A stretch of DNA of 64,000 nt from Anodontia alba (lineage: Eukaryota; Mollusca; Bivalvia; Lucinida; Lucinidae), in the NCBI GenBank assembly GCA_964016985.1, contig OZ024828.1:8894610-8958609 (forward strand). The letters are read 5' to 3'. Position 1 is the stretch's first letter, and each line of letters begins with the position of its first letter. This document shows positions 11,750-22,465 of the stretch, piece after piece. Position numbers and translations under genes: made by a program. The notes beneath the pieces were generated by a model, which worked only from the letters and a program-made list of their open reading frames with translations, was not told the DNA's origin and ran no database searches.

Positions 11750-12010
11750 ACATGCCATTTAAAGGGAATGGGTTTAAAGGGAATGGGTACACTGTCAGGG
11801 GAGGCAACTCTGATGAAATTGTATTTGTTTCCCTTTCAAAAAGGGTCTATTCTAAAGGGAAAGAATTTGCTCCACTTGGGAGCAAATTCTTTCTGTTTAC
11901 ATTAGGCACCTTTTCAGAAGAGACTGTGCAAGAGAGCAATCACAGTCACAAGATTTGTCTCCCTTCTACAACTCGCAGAAAATCAACCATGTGTATTGAG
12001 TCATCTTAAG
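11750..12010 (+). other. Short hairpin and duplicated motif, no gene
   Basis: A tandem doublet TTTAAAGGGAATGGG near 11757 and a hairpin AAGAATTTGCTCC / GGAGCAAATTCTT at 11862-11891. A similar hairpin is at 53935-53970. The open frame here has no recognisable domain. Confidence 0.45.
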
Positions 12011-12366
12011 CCAGTGCAAGTAAAAAATGTACTTATCACATGAAATGTAGACCAAAATAATCGCTAGCATGTGCATCTGCATGATCTGATCAGCGTAACC
12101 TGATCAGATGACCCACAGGAAGAAAAATCTGCAGCTTTACATAAATTGCATGCAGTTCAGAAGTCCCTTTTCACTTAAAATGGCTCATTCTAATTTGAAC
12201 TAAGAAATCTTGATAAAGTATAAGTTGGAAAACAATTAAAGTTTGCATATAAATGATATAAGACAACGAATCACAGAATAGCTATTAAAATTTGTACGAT
12301 ATATCTGTACACAATAGGTAACCCATTACAAAACCCCTGAACATTCTCATAAAATTCAGTTTTTTT

Positions 12367-12584
12367 TAACTCTTTCCCCGCTTGTGGTGACTTTTGTCAT
12401 CTGCTGATAACCTTTGCAAACAGTTTGGACCCAGATCAGGCCCGACAAAATGTCAGGCCTGATCTGGATCCAAAATGTTCGACACTGATGGTATTCCAGA
12501 AAGATTTTTTTGAAAAAGTTTATTTTAAAAAAAATCTACAGACGACAAAAAGCATGCCAAATTACCCAGCATGCAAAGAGTTAA
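12367..12584. mobile_element. PB-4 MITE
   Basis: Ends TTAACTCTTTCCCCGC and CAGCATGCAAAGAGTTAA. The hairpin pairs TTTGGACCCAGATCAGGCC with its inverse. A second copy in the opposite orientation is at 23112-23341. Confidence 0.82.
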
Positions 12585-12594
12585 AACTCCTGAA

Positions 12595-12786
12595 CTTTCT
12601 CAATTCTGCTGAATATAAAGATGCCACTCCTGCTTCTAATTTTCAGCCAATCAGATTACTTGATCCAGATTGTGGCTTAAAATTCACACTCTTAACGGCA
12701 AACAGTGCAGATCCAGACCAGTTGGCTTCTTCAGCTACACTGTTTGCAAAGGCAGGGTATATCCAGGTTCAGCAGGATTCAGATTA
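12595..12786. mobile_element. PB-1 MITE, reverse orientation
   Basis: Left end TTCTGCTGAATATAAAGATG and right end TTCAGCAGGATTCAGATTAA. The right palindrome arm is shortened. Confidence 0.75.
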
Positions 12787-12848
12787 AAACTCTTGAACAT
12801 TTTCATAAAACACCTGATCTCTGTATTCACAATAACTATAAATTCTCA

Positions 12849-13027
12849 GAGCTCTAGATAAGGTCCTTTTTCAACAAAATATTATTTTTCCTGTTTTACC
12901 ATGGAAACACATTGTGGTACTCATTAAAAGTGCCTCTCCAAAGCACTTCTAATGAGGACTCACAATGTGTTTTCATGAAGAAACATGAAAAAAGTATTTC
13001 TCATGAAACTCTTTTTATCTACAGCTC
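12849..13027. mobile_element. PAL-1 MITE
   Basis: AGCTCTAGATAAGG on the left, ATCTACAGCTCAG on the right. Arms around CTCATTAAAAGTGCCTCTCC are imperfect. Confidence 0.8.
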
Positions 13028-13030
13028 AGA

Positions 13031-13172
13031 AATTTTAGCATGCTGCTAGCCAAATCAGCAGAGAACAAAATGAGTGATATTTATCTTATTTTTACCATTT
13101 TCTAATGAAAATAAGGCAAAAATATTTTAAAACATTGTCTGCTCGCATTTTTCATCAGCATGCTAAGGGTTA
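13031..13172. mobile_element. PB-3 MITE, core lost
   Basis: TTTTAGCATGCTGCTAGCC to ATCAGCATGCTAAGGGTTAA. The central GTCTCC palindrome is missing. Confidence 0.75.
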
Positions 13173-13506
13173 AATACCACAGGGGAATTCCATGTTGCAG
13201 TTTACATAAAGAAGTGAAATTCTGTTCTTTTGTGCTAGTAGAGAAATGTACATAAAGAATCAGAATGTCATCAGCCACTAATTCAGCTTATGGCTTTAAA
13301 GTGGTTGACCTGTATCATTTTTTTTTTTTTTTTTTTTTTTATCAAGTTGCCTGTTGTTTCCAGTGATTATGTGCATGACAGTGAGAAGACCATTTTCTCC
13401 CACCTTTGCCTATATGAGATAGGCTTTTTGCCCATGTGAGAAACTTCTATCTCACATGACCACGCTGGTCCTAGGAACAATCCATCTACAGGTGGGAGAA
13501 AAAGAA

Positions 13507-13652
13507 TCCATCATGAGCCAGTCCATGCAGGATAGAGAAATCTCACCCTTGGGGTAGGAATTTCAACCAGGGACTCGGCAAGCCTCGTCCCTGGTTGAAA
13601 TTCCTACCCCAAGGGTGAGATATCCCTATCCTGCATCGGCACTCATGATGGT
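13507..13652. repeat. Long near-perfect hairpin
   Basis: About 65-base arms: CATGCAGGATAGAGAAATCT...CAACCAGGGAC on the left meets its reverse complement at 13588-13652 across a ~13-base loop. No terminal repeats shared with other families are visible. The flanks (13395-13505) hold a weaker inverted repeat built on ATCTCACATG. Confidence 0.85.
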
Positions 13653-14741
13653 TTCTTATAATCCCTTCAAGTGAACAGTCCTTGCTGTTTACAAAATGAT
13701 GTGCAACTTGAAAAAGGCCTTTATGACGTGGACAGCGAAGGCCATGATCAGCCTGTGTACCTACACATTCTGATCAGGGCTTCTAAGTTCATTGTCATAG
13801 TCATATTCAAGTGTATGTAATGATTCAGCATGCAGGCAATGAAGGCCCTGATCAGACTGCATGAATGTGCAGGCTAGCCTGGGCCATTGTTGCCCACACA
13901 TGGCTTACGGCCCTTTCCATACATCCAACATCAAATTTGTTCTACACAGTCCTGATATTGTGTAGCTAAACAACAAGGTACACACCAGACTGTAAGCATA
14001 CACAGGCTGGACATGGTGTTACTGTTCGCTGGACGAAATTCTTGTTTACTTATCACCTGTCAAAACTGATGTCTACATACAATGACCAGACAAACCAACT
14101 TGGATCATGACCTCAAGCAAGTGTCAATTTCCACATTTGCTTCTGGGCATTTAAACTTGGTAGGTAAACACTGATGCTGAAATTAGCTGATGACAAAAAG
14201 TATGGTGACAATTCACTTACCTTCCCATGAAAATTGTGCCCAACATTTTATATGAATCTTCTCCTATTAAGGAGACAATTCACACAAGAGGTTAAGGCTT
14301 ATATTCAGGGAGAAATAAGAAATATTTTAAACAATAAGAGAAATAAGAAATATTTTAACCTTAATAAAAGTGCAGTTCAAACTTATAGCAGAAACCATTC
14401 CGATTTTTTTTTTTTTTTCAGAAAAAATAAAGCCTGACATCTTGTGTGACTAATCTGCTAGCAGAGAATTCACATGATATGTCAATCACATTTTCTCTGA
14501 GAAATTAAAAAAACAAAACAAAAAATGCTGGATGTTGCTGTTGTAACTGGCGCTTTCATGGTTTAATTTAGAAAATCAGCAGGTTAAAGGATATTAATAA
14601 TTATTTATCTGGAAATATAATCGGAACATTATATTACACCATTAGGTCCTTATTTGCACAACCACATGCAAACTGGTCTAGTATTGCAGAAATTAGGAAC
14701 TTTTTCTACTACTATCACCACAATAATATCCACTTCTTATG
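13653..14741. other. Mixed repeat remnants, no gene
   Basis: Scattered GATCAG/CTGATC-arm remnants (around 13740-13900) and a PB-3-like fragment at 14170-14470. A good donor-like CTTAC at 14216-14220 lies inside the MITE-like sequence and is not taken as an exon. Confidence 0.4.
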
Positions 14742-14986
14742 TCGAGGGTTGAGCGCAAGACTATTGTAACTCAAACATATTTTTGAAACCCTTGTTTAGG
14801 GGCAACTTGGACCCCTTTGTAAACAATGCAAATTTAGGTGCCATTGCTCGTACGAGCAATGGCACCTGAATCTTCATTGTTTACAGAAAGAAATGTTGTA
14901 ATCTTCATAATGCCTTCATGGTGAGGAGATTAGGTTTGGGGAAAAACAACCATCTGAGTTACGCTAGTCTTGCGCCCAACCCTCGA
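14742..14986. mobile_element. PAL-6 MITE
   Basis: 245 bp, TCGAGGGTTGAGCGCAAGAC to its inverse. The centre pairs TAGGTGCCATTGCTCGTACG with the reverse complement. It is a near-identical inverted copy of 31929-32173. Confidence 0.9.
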
Positions 14987-15105
14987 ATTATATATGTATA
15001 AAACATCGTGATATTCCCCTAGGGTCTTACTTTTTCCACTCTACAGCTAAAAATAATACAACATGCACAAGTTGTGCCATGAGAAAAAGGATTTTCAAAT
15101 ATATG

Positions 15106-15294
15106 TTACCACTTAAAGTGCTAAGCAACATTGTAGCAGACGATATTCCATTTTTTTTTTCTATGAATTTATTCAGAGAAAATAAGACTTGGCATTTGAT
15201 TTCATGTGCTAGACATTTTACATAGCCTTGTTTTCTCCGAAAAATACAGAAAAAATGTTGTCTGCTGCAGTTGTGAGCATTTTTGATGGTTAAT
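15106..15294. mobile_element. PB-2 MITE
   Basis: TTACCACTTAAAGTGCTAAG to GAGCATTTTTGATGGTTAA, with TTCAGAGAAAATAAGACTTG and the inverse CTTGTTTTCTCCG. Confidence 0.78.
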
Positions 15295-15755
15295 GGCAAA
15301 GGTCCAAATTATTCTGGGAAATCTGTGTAGTCTGATAGGACCTATTGCATTTCAGAATCCAATGATTTTTGTAACAAAGGACCCGATTTGATACTGCAGT
15401 GAGTTGCCAGAAAACCTTGACCTTTGCTATTTTTATCATATTCCTTTTCTCACTGCAGCTCAATTTTCAAAATGTCATGGAAAATTAGCATGGCTGATCG
15501 TCACAGACTAGTTCATGAAAGCAACAATGATTTTTACAATGATCAATGTGTTTTAACGGAGATCCTTTTCATGGTGTCCTTGAGTCCACCCTGGATCTTA
15601 ATTATCATGAATATTCAAATTCAGCATGAATATTCAAATTCAGCCTGGTTTCATTAAAATGGTATTCCGTTCACCCAGATGACCCAACAGAAGTAACACA
15701 AATGATGGAGTTGTGGACCAGTCTGTACATGCAGTCTGGTCAGGTACTAATCTCT

Positions 15756-15996
15756 GGGCCCAGTTGTTCAAAGCTAACGATATCGTTAGTTAACGATTCG
15801 TTAAATTTCACATTGAGTGATATGCAAATATGCTGAAATTTTTTGCTGAAAAAATGTGAGTAGCTTTTGCAATGCAAAAGCTACTCACATTTTTTCAGCA
15901 AAAAATATAATATTGTATATTGAATCCGCTAAAACAGTTAACGAAATGACCCTTAACGAGCTCGTTAAGCTAACGACGCTTTGAACAACTGGGCCC
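15756..15996. mobile_element. PAL-5 MITE, best copy
   Basis: 241 bp with exact ends GGGCCCAGTTGTTCAAAGC and GCTTTGAACAACTGGGCCC. A perfect inner palindrome is centred on the doubled TGCAAAAGCTACTCACATT segment. Confidence 0.92.
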
Positions 15997-16015
15997 TGGA
16001 CATTACAGAACATAT

Positions 16016-16150
16016 TAACCCTTGTCCTGCTGAACTCCGATATATCCTGCCTTTGCAAACAGTGCAGATCCAGATTGGTTGGTTTCTTCTTCAGAAGACA
16101 ACCAATCTGGATCTGCACTGTTTGCCATTCAGTATGTGAATTTATATCAA
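16016..16150. mobile_element. PB-1 MITE, truncated
   Basis: Left end TTAACCCTTGTCCTGCTGAA and the full central palindrome are present. The right third is missing and the sequence runs directly into a PAL-1 element after TATATCAA. Confidence 0.85.
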
Positions 16151-16332
16151 GGGCTATTTCTCCTGAAAAGTACTGATATTTTTCGTATTTCTCCATATAA
16201 AAATTTAGTTTGTGGATAATCATAAGAAGTGCCTCTGTGAGGCACTTCTAATGAGTACCCACAACATATGTTTTCATGGAGAAATAAGAAAAAGACAATA
16301 TATGGAGTTCTCCCCTTGTCTGGCTATACCTC
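16151..16332. mobile_element. PAL-1 MITE
   Basis: GGGCTATTTCTCCTGAAAAG on the left is diverged. The palindrome GAAGTGCCTC-TGT-GAGGCACTTC is perfect and CCTTGTCTGGCTATACC marks the right end. Confidence 0.8.
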
Positions 16333-16424
16333 ATCTATCTTTTTTCTATGAATATATGTTTTGGTTGGAAATTTTTCTGAAACCAAGCTTGAATCTGATT
16401 AGTTATTCCAACTGGTTTGCCACA

Positions 16425-16627
16425 TTTAGCATGCTGAAATTTAACATCAGCAGATGACATTTTAAAATATTTTTTCTCATCTTTCCCAGAGGTGATGCTT
16501 AACAGTTCATCAAAATTGTCTCCTTTTAGAACCAATCTGGATGAAATAAGCCCTACCTCCTAGGAAAAACAAGAAAATATCACTCATTAGTCATCTGCCA
16601 ATTTTGCCTTCAGCAAGCTAACAGTTA
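16425..16627. mobile_element. PB-3 MITE
   Basis: TTTAGCATGCTGAAATTTAA to TCAGCAAGCTAACAGTTAA, inner arms partly degraded. Confidence 0.75.
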
Positions 16628-16761
16628 AAATTTCATGGTTTCAACTCTATGGGCATTTCAACTCCATGGGCATTAATTCAATTCCAAGTTCTTTTGAAAT
16701 CTTCTCCATGGTTTTTATATTGTTGAATCACAAGCATCTTTATATCACAATTTTAAGCATA

Positions 16762-16979
16762 AACCCTTAAAAGCACTAAGCAAAATTGTAGCAGAAGACA
16801 TTATAAATTCATTTTTTTTACTATTTTTCAGAGAGAAAATAAGACTTTGGCATTTCATGTGAATTGTCTGCTAGGCAGACAATTCACAGGAAATGCAAAG
16901 CCTTATTTTCTCTGACAACTAAAAAAAAATAATCAAAGTGTCGTCTGCTGCAGCTGTGATTAGCACTATCATTTAAGGG
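16762..16979. mobile_element. PB-2 MITE
   Basis: AAACCCTTAAAAGCACTAAG to AGCACTATCATTTAAGGG. The palindrome is near-perfect around GTCTGCTAGGCAGAC. Confidence 0.85.
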
Positions 16980-16982
16980 CAA

Positions 16983-17176
16983 ACTTACTATAGGTCCAGA
17001 TAATGGGAACATAATCAGGTGATACTCTTTGTAATTTTTGAATCAAAACATATCTTGTGGGTATTAATGGAATCGCATCACCGAGGAGATTCCAATGACT
17101 ACCCCACAAGATATATTTTGGTGCAAAAATAACAAATTCACCCCTTACAATGATCACCATTTCTGGATCTATGATT
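16983..17176. mobile_element. PAL-8 MITE
   Basis: AGGTCCAGATAATGG to CATTTCTGGATCTATG. Arms TTTGAATCAAAACATATCTT and inverse ATATATTTTGGTGCAAAAAT. Best copy of this type. Confidence 0.75.
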
Positions 17177-17218
17177 GCTGACGAGTATTAAATTTAGGCT
17201 GCTGTAAAAGCTTGATTT

Positions 17219-17276
17219 TCATACACGGTGGCACCATGATTGCAGTCTTCGAAATCCCCACGGCATTACTTCAGCA
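17219..17276 (-). other. Candidate terminal exon (weak)
   Basis: On the minus strand the acceptor TTTGTGTGTTTCAG is followed by 18 open codons and TGA. The peptide includes EVMPWGFRRLQSW. PWGFR-R-L resembles the motif that precedes the second catalytic region of family-1 glycosidases, but the following NWIK...TENG part is absent and no other such exon is seen. This could equally be chance or a gene fragment. Confidence 0.15.
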
Positions 17277-17450
17277 CTGAAACACACAAAAGAAGACAAA
17301 ATATTCAGAAGTAAATCTATAACATCTTTTAAAAACAAGGCAAAATATTCAACAGTATAATATCATCCACAGAAAAAGAAGGCAAAATAGTCAGGAGTAA
17401 CTAAATATTGTCCATAGAAAAGAGAGCAAACTATTCAGAGGTAAATATAG

Positions 17451-17952
17451 ACTGGCTCCAGTCTCCAGCGACTAATATTTTTACTTACATTCCTTTTAGA
17501 TAATCCTCTAAAATAAAACTAAAATAATATCATGACTATAGAGATTGATTGATTGAGTTGGGGTTTAACGACACGTCAACCCTTGTGGGTCATTTTGTGT
17601 CGTCTCCCAGAGAAAGGGAGAAAAAAGATAGAAGAGATAGTACAGGAGATGAAAGAGAGGGACAGGGAAGAAAGAGGAACAGGAATGAGTGAAGAAACAG
17701 AAGAAAAAAAACATCCCCTCTACCCTTACCTGCTACAAGGATAGCAGGCCTTGCCCAGCTGTAAGCCAATATCAGTTGGGCGCCCCGGTGACGTAAGATA
17801 AAGGACACCTTCGACTATAGAGACTGGTCGCTAGAGTCTCTAGTGACCAGCCTCTATAGTCATGATAGTATTTTGGTTTTATTTTAGTGGATTGTCAAAC
17901 AGGATTATAAGAAGAAGTATTTTGTCACTGGAGACTAGAGCCAGTCAAAGGT
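17451..17952. mobile_element. TIR element carrying a SINE-B insertion
   Basis: Left arm (CTGGCTCCAGTCTCCAGCGA ... AAAATAAAACTAAAATAATA) is mirrored on the right (TATTTTGGTTTTATTTTAG ... CACTGGAGACTAGAGCCAG). The inner hairpin CGCTAGAGTCTCTAG survives. The interruption at 17544-17812 is SINE-B. Confidence 0.75.
17544..17812 (-). mobile_element. SINE-B
   Basis: 269-bp insert flanked by a perfect 10-bp TSD, GACTATAGAG (17534-17543 and 17813-17822). Its left end (GATTGATTGATTGAG, then TTGGGGTTTAACGACACGTC) matches the 3' tail of SINE-A read in reverse, so the element is probably on the minus strand. I could not identify clear polymerase III boxes in the head. Confidence 0.8.
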
Positions 17953-17976
17953 AAATATGGTAAAAGCCTATTATCA

Positions 17977-18442
17977 TAGCTCCAGATAAGGAGAGTATCT
18001 AAATAAATACTTTATTTTTCCATGAAAACATGTTGTGGGTACTCATTAGAAGTGCCTCGGTAAGGCACTTCTAAAGAGTATGCACAACATAGATTTTGTG
18101 GGAAATATTAAAGAAAAATCATAGCTCTTGATAAGAAGTTTTTTCTTCAATTCAAAGTATTTATATTTTCTTTATTTCTCCATGAAAACATATGTTGTGG
18201 GTACTCATTAGAAGTGCCTTGATGAGGCACTCCTAATGAGTACTCACAACATGAGTTTTGAAAACATATGTTGTGGGTACTCATTAGAAGCACCTCAGCA
18301 ATGTGCTTTCAATGAGTACCCACAACATATGTTTTCATGAAGAAATGAGAAAAATATCTACCTGATACCCACTCTTATCTAGACCTATGAAAATATCAAC
18401 ATATTTTGGATGAAAAAAAGAGGCTTATCTAGAGCTATGATA
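17977..18442. mobile_element. PAL-1 MITE nested in PAL-1
   Basis: Outer ends ATAGCTCCAGATAAGG (17977) and CTTATCTAGAGCTATG (18442). A second copy starts ATAGCTCTTGATAAG near 18120 and ends CTTATCTAGACCTATG near 18387. It contains two successive GTGGGTACTCATTAGAAG palindromes. This looks like insertion of the family into itself, or unequal exchange. Confidence 0.8.
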
Positions 18443-18835
18443 ACATTCAGACTAAAAATAAAGACTAAAAGCAAAAGATTCAGGAATAAATAAGGAAAAG
18501 AAGGGAAAATGTTTGCGAGTGAGTAAATAAATGTAGGGAAAAAGCAAAATGATAAAAATAAAAAGAGAAGTCAAATCATTCCATTATTATTGTAAACATA
18601 CATGTAGAAAGCAAATATTCATGCATACTGTAAATTATGTCATTTATATTTTATAGTTTCAGTTTATGACTGCATTTTAGAGAAACTAGATTTGTCCATC
18701 AAGAAACAAATGACTATCTGGGCCTCAATGATGTTGATTTCCAGGTTGACTGATGATTGGTTGTGATATATTACTGTTTTACGCACACAGACATACACAT
18801 ACAATAATAATAATGAATAAAGGCCATCATAAACC

Positions 18836-19024
18836 ATTTCTTTAGGCCAGCTAAGGCACCTTTTTCAACCAAAATGTTCTGATATTCTTCTCCATGAAAA
18901 TTTTTGTTGCTGGTTACTCATTAGAAATACCTTCTCCAGGCATTTCTATAGAGTGCTCACAACTCATGTTTTCATAAAGGAATAAGACAAATATTTATCT
19001 GGATACTCCTATCTACAGCTATGA
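18836..19024. mobile_element. PAL-1 MITE
   Basis: AGGCCAGCTAAGGCACC to CCTATCTACAGCTATG, arms moderately diverged (GGTTACTCATTAGAAATACC). Confidence 0.75.
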
Positions 19025-19034
19025 CTAAAGGCCA

Positions 19035-19288
19035 GGGCCCAGTTGTTCAAAGCATTGTTAGCTTAACAAGCTTGCAGCATCATTAGCTTAACAAGCTTGT
19101 TCATGACAAACTTGTTAACTGTTGTAGCTGAGGTATTTTCAAATACATTGATATTTTTGCTGCAAAAATGTGAGTAGCTACTAACATTTTTTCAGCAAAA
19201 AAAAAATCAATGTATTTGCCATATTTCAAGATAGAAATTTTAACGTCACGTTAGCGAACAACTTCTTCAAGTTTGAACAACTCGGCCC
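19035..19288. mobile_element. PAL-5 MITE
   Basis: GGGCCCAGTTGTTCAAAGC to GTTTGAACAACTCGGCCC, with a short internal duplication of CATTAGCTTAACAAGCTTG-type sequence on the left. Confidence 0.85.
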
Positions 19289-19989
19289 AGGCCTAATGGC
19301 ATTCACTTGGCTATATGCTTAAAGTATAGCCAAAGTCCCAATCCAGGTTTTACAGATAACCCTCTTTACACTGCACTCTGATGTCACAGCGACAAGAATA
19401 GCATGGCTATAAATAACACTTTAATGCGTGGTTTGATTACCTTGGTCAATGATAATCACATGGACAACTACCTTAAGGAAATTTTGGTGTTTGTATACTA
19501 TGGCTCCATTGTAAACAATCAACCCCAAAAATACTCACTCACAGTGTATGAAAAATGTTGTATCTAAATCTATTCAAGGAGCGTCGATTCCAATGAGTTC
19601 CGAAAAGGTAAGTTTCGGTACAAACATAAAAATTTTGTCTGCTAAATTTGCCCAGAGAGTGGTAAAGGTTACTACTATAAAGATTTGAAATAATGCAATA
19701 AGACAAATATCATCAAAGATTTAAATCAGATATCAGGTGGGAACATTTTTTTGTGTGTTTGAGGTGTATTATGATACATAACTTCTAATGAGTACCCACA
19801 ACATGTTTTTCTGCAGAAAGCAGAAAAATGTATTTATAGAACACTTCTCTTATCTGGAGCAAGGGTAATAAGAAAACATATGACTGACATTAATCACAGA
19901 AACAATTATCCTGATCAATGCAACATCATTAGCTAAACACAAATTGCAGGGACATATTATGACTTGCAAAAGATACAAAATGCTAAAAG
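19289..19989. other. Repeat remnants
   Basis: Holds the right half of a PAL-1 copy (19778-19862, CTTCTAATGAGTACCCACAA to CTTATCTGGAGC) and a PB-3-like right end near 19640-19670. No gene seen. Confidence 0.5.
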
Positions 19990-20224
19990 TGTACCGTATT
20001 TACCCAGAATATGGGACATTTTCCTTACCCAACTTATTCTAAAGTTTGAAGAAAAAAAACAACAACAAAAAACAAAAAAAAAACAACAACTTACTATCTG
20101 TTGATGTGTCTGAGTGGCAGTCTAGACTACTAGACTGATCAGATCTGGAATTTTGTGATGTCTGATCTGGGTCTGCACCGTTTCCTCAGGCCCATCTGTC
20201 CAATTACTTAGGATAAATATGGTA
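19990..20224. mobile_element. PAL-4 element
   Basis: CTTACTATCTGTTGATGTGT, arms around GACTGATCAGATCTGGAATT / GTCTGATCTGGGTCTGCACC, right end TTAGGATAAATATGGTAA. Confidence 0.7.
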
Positions 20225-20234
20225 ACAGAGACTC

Positions 20235-20457
20235 TTAACCAGTGCCAAGCAAACTGCAGCAGACCACATTCTCAATTTTTTTTCAATTTTTCAGAGAAAA
20301 TAAGACTAGACATTTCATGTAAATGGCTGCCTGGCAGGGGATTCACATGAAATGGCAAGTTTTATTAACTGATGAAAGTACAATAAAAACAACAACAACA
20401 ACAAAAGATCAACAGAATGTCTTCTGCTGCAGTTGAAATTGGCAGTTTAAAGGTTAA
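20235..20457. mobile_element. PB-2 MITE
   Basis: TCTTAACCAGTGCCAAGCAA to TTGGCAGTTTAAAGGTTAA. The right arm is expanded by CAACAACAACAA. Confidence 0.78.
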
Positions 20458-20460
20458 ACC

Positions 20461-20674
20461 TTAACCCTTGTCATGCTGAATAAATTAAGATGCCCCACCC
20501 ACTTCTAAATTTCAGCAAATCAGATTACTTGATCCAGATTGTTGACATAAATTCATATACTGAATGGCAAACAGTGCAGATCCAGATCAGTTGGCTTCTT
20601 CAGAAGCCAACTGATCTGGATCTACACTGTTTGCAAAGGCAGGGTATATCCAGGTTCAGCGGGGCAAGGGTTAA
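20461..20674. mobile_element. PB-1 MITE, reverse orientation
   Basis: Starts TTAACCCTTGTCATGCTGAA and ends AGCGGGGCAAGGGTTAA. The palindrome at 20575-20632 is perfect over more than 20 bases per arm. Its terminal TTAA (20671-20674) is also the first TTAA of the next PB-2 element. Confidence 0.92.
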
Positions 20675-20861
20675 AGTGCCAAGCAAAATTTGTATCAGGC
20701 AACAATTTTTTTATTTATTTTTCAGAGAAAACAAGTCTTGACATTTCATGTGAATCATCAGCCAAGCAGACGATTCACATGAAATGTCAATACTTGTTTT
20801 CTCCGAAAAAAAAAAAAAAGTGTCATCTGCTGCAGTTGTGATTGGTGCTTTAAGGATTAAC
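20671..20861. mobile_element. PB-2 MITE sharing TTAA with PB-1
   Basis: TTAAAGTGCCAAGCAAAATT to TTGGTGCTTTAAGGATTAA. Palindrome TGACATTTCATGTGAATCAT and its inverse around CAGCCAAGCAGACG. Confidence 0.88.
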
Positions 20862-20898
20862 AGTGCTTTCTATGTAGTCACACTCCTGAATGGTACAA

Positions 20899-21088
20899 CC
20901 ATAGCCCAGATAAGGTTTAAGGTGTGTTTTTGTTTGTTTTTGTTTTTTTTTATCTAAAAGTACTGACATTTTCCTTATTTCTCCACAAAAACATGTGGTA
21001 CTCATTGAGGCGCTTCTAATGAGTATCACATGCTTTCATGGAGAATATGAAAATTAATTTGTGCATACCCTCTCTTATCTGCATCTAT
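20899..21088. mobile_element. PAL-1 MITE
   Basis: ATAGCCCAGATAAGG to CTTATCTGCATCTATG. The core palindrome is shortened. Confidence 0.78.
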
Positions 21089-21131
21089 GACAATGTGGCA
21101 TGTTACTAGACAGATTGCATATCTACACCAT

Positions 21132-21434
21132 CACGAAAACACGCCTATATAATTTAGACCCCCTTAAACCCCACTTTTATATAGTAAAACTGGGGTTTAC
21201 AGGGGTAAACATTATTTTTCTTATTTCTGCTCAAAAACATAGATTGTGGGTACTCGTTAGAACCGCCTTGGTGAGGTGGTTCTAACAAGTACCCACAATG
21301 GTGAGGCGGTTCTAACGAGTACCCACAATCTATGTTTTGAGCAGAAATATGAAAAATATCCGATTTTTTTATCCGAAAACTTTATGTTTTTGGAGGTAAA
21401 ACTTTCTATATATTTGAATAGGCGTGTTTTTGTA
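21132..21434. mobile_element. PAL-2 MITE
   Basis: CACGAAAACACGCCTATA to AATAGGCGTGTTTTTGTAA. The core GTACTCGTTAGAACCGCC is palindromic, with a local duplication of GGTGAGGYGGTTCTAACRAG at 21273-21316. Shares the GTGGGTACTCRTTAGAA motif with PAL-1. Confidence 0.85.
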
Positions 21435-21655
21435 ATGCTATAAAAAGAACATTCAGAAAGAATGTTTTCTCACATTTTTGCAGTTATCACATACCAATAG
21501 TCAAACAGTATGTGTGCAACTACAACATGTCCAGACAAAGGTCCAGATCAGCCTGCATATCCACACATCCTGAACCTGGCAGTCACTGCAGCACCTAATG
21601 AGGGTCTACACTGTTTAGTACCCATACACCAACAGGTCATAAAATGTCCCAATAC

Positions 21656-22191
21656 TTAACCCTTTCAGCCTGGCAAACCAAACAGATACCTGTGTAGTGT
21701 ACCGGTAGATCCAGGCCAGCCTCGGTGGCTCAGTTGGATGCGCCGTCCGACTGGAGACCAGGAGGTCGCGGGTTCAACCCCCGCCGAGGTCGGCAACATT
21801 CTTTCGTGGAGATTGATCATGAAATATTTTCTACGGTCATTCTCTCCCTTCCGCTGATTCAAGAAGGGCAGTTGTCAGTTTCTGGCGAAAGAATGTGCAC
21901 AATACTGGTTAACCGCTTAGAGGACTAAGCCTGCCCAGTAAACGTGTGGTTAGGTAAACTGACCGCGCTCGACATGACCCCATTGGGTTGACTGGGCCAT
22001 AAAACCTCAACACAAACAAACCGGTAGATCCAAGTGAGACAGCTCGTAATGAGCAGTCTCATCAGGATCTACATTACATTGTATATGCCATTCTGTTTAT
22101 GATTTTAGACTGAAACCCATCCTTGGATCAGTGGACATGTCCAAATTCAAGAATAGAAGAGTCCACTTCAATTCAGGGATGAAATGGTTAA
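21656..22191. mobile_element. PB-6 MITE interrupted by SINE-A
   Basis: TTAACCCTTTCAGCCTGG at the left and CAGGGATGAAATGGTTAA at the right. The hairpin ATCCAAGTGAGACAGCTCGT / TGAGCAGTCTCATCAGGATC lies right of the inserted SINE. Confidence 0.75.
21715..22019 (+). mobile_element. SINE-A, full-length reference copy
   Basis: 305 bp with a perfect 13-bp TSD, ACCGGTAGATCCA, at 21702-21714 and 22020-22032. The tRNA-like head has an A box (TGGCTCAGTTGG, 21726-21737) and a B box (GGTTCAACCC, 21771-21780). The body ends CCTCAACACAAACAAA. The head can fold roughly like a tRNA but is a SINE promoter and not a tRNA gene, since it recurs with the same 230-bp body at 30690, 37541, 52089 and 58280. Its 3' half resembles, from memory, the conserved domain of bivalve SINEs. 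Confidence 0.95.
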
Positions 22192-22261
22192 GGCAGCATA
22201 TTTACTGAAGTATTCAGACATCTTCTCTCCTTATCCATACTAGTCCTAAAATTTTACTGTC

Positions 22262-22465
22262 TGCTGATGAATAAATTCAGAAGACACACCTATTTCTAAT
22301 TTTCAGCCAATCAGATTACTTGATGAAAGTTTCATATATAGATTCACATACTTAGTGGCAAACAGTGAAGATCCAGATCAGTTGGCTTCTTCAGAAGCCA
22401 ACTGATCTGGATCTACACTGTTTGCAAAGGCAGGGTATATCCGGGTTCAGCAAGACAAGGGTTAA
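22262..22465. mobile_element. PB-1 MITE
   Basis: Left end diverged (CTGCTGATGAATAAATTCAG), right end CAGCAAGACAAGGGTTAA, palindrome perfect. The final TTAA (22462-22465) is shared with the next copy. Confidence 0.88.

Noticed and set aside
12425..12787. 120-codon plus-strand frame
   Set aside because: It runs through PB-4 and PB-1 palindromes; the same DPDQA/PDQ peptides appear wherever the GATCAG arm occurs.
14161..14300. Minus-strand exon ending at the donor-like CTTAC at 14216-14220
   Set aside because: The segment is MITE-like palindromic sequence (TTCTCCTATTAAGGAGACAA); the GTAAGT match is probably chance.
21715..21790. tRNA gene
   Set aside because: A and B boxes are present, but the same sequence recurs with a 230-bp body and target duplications; it is a SINE head.
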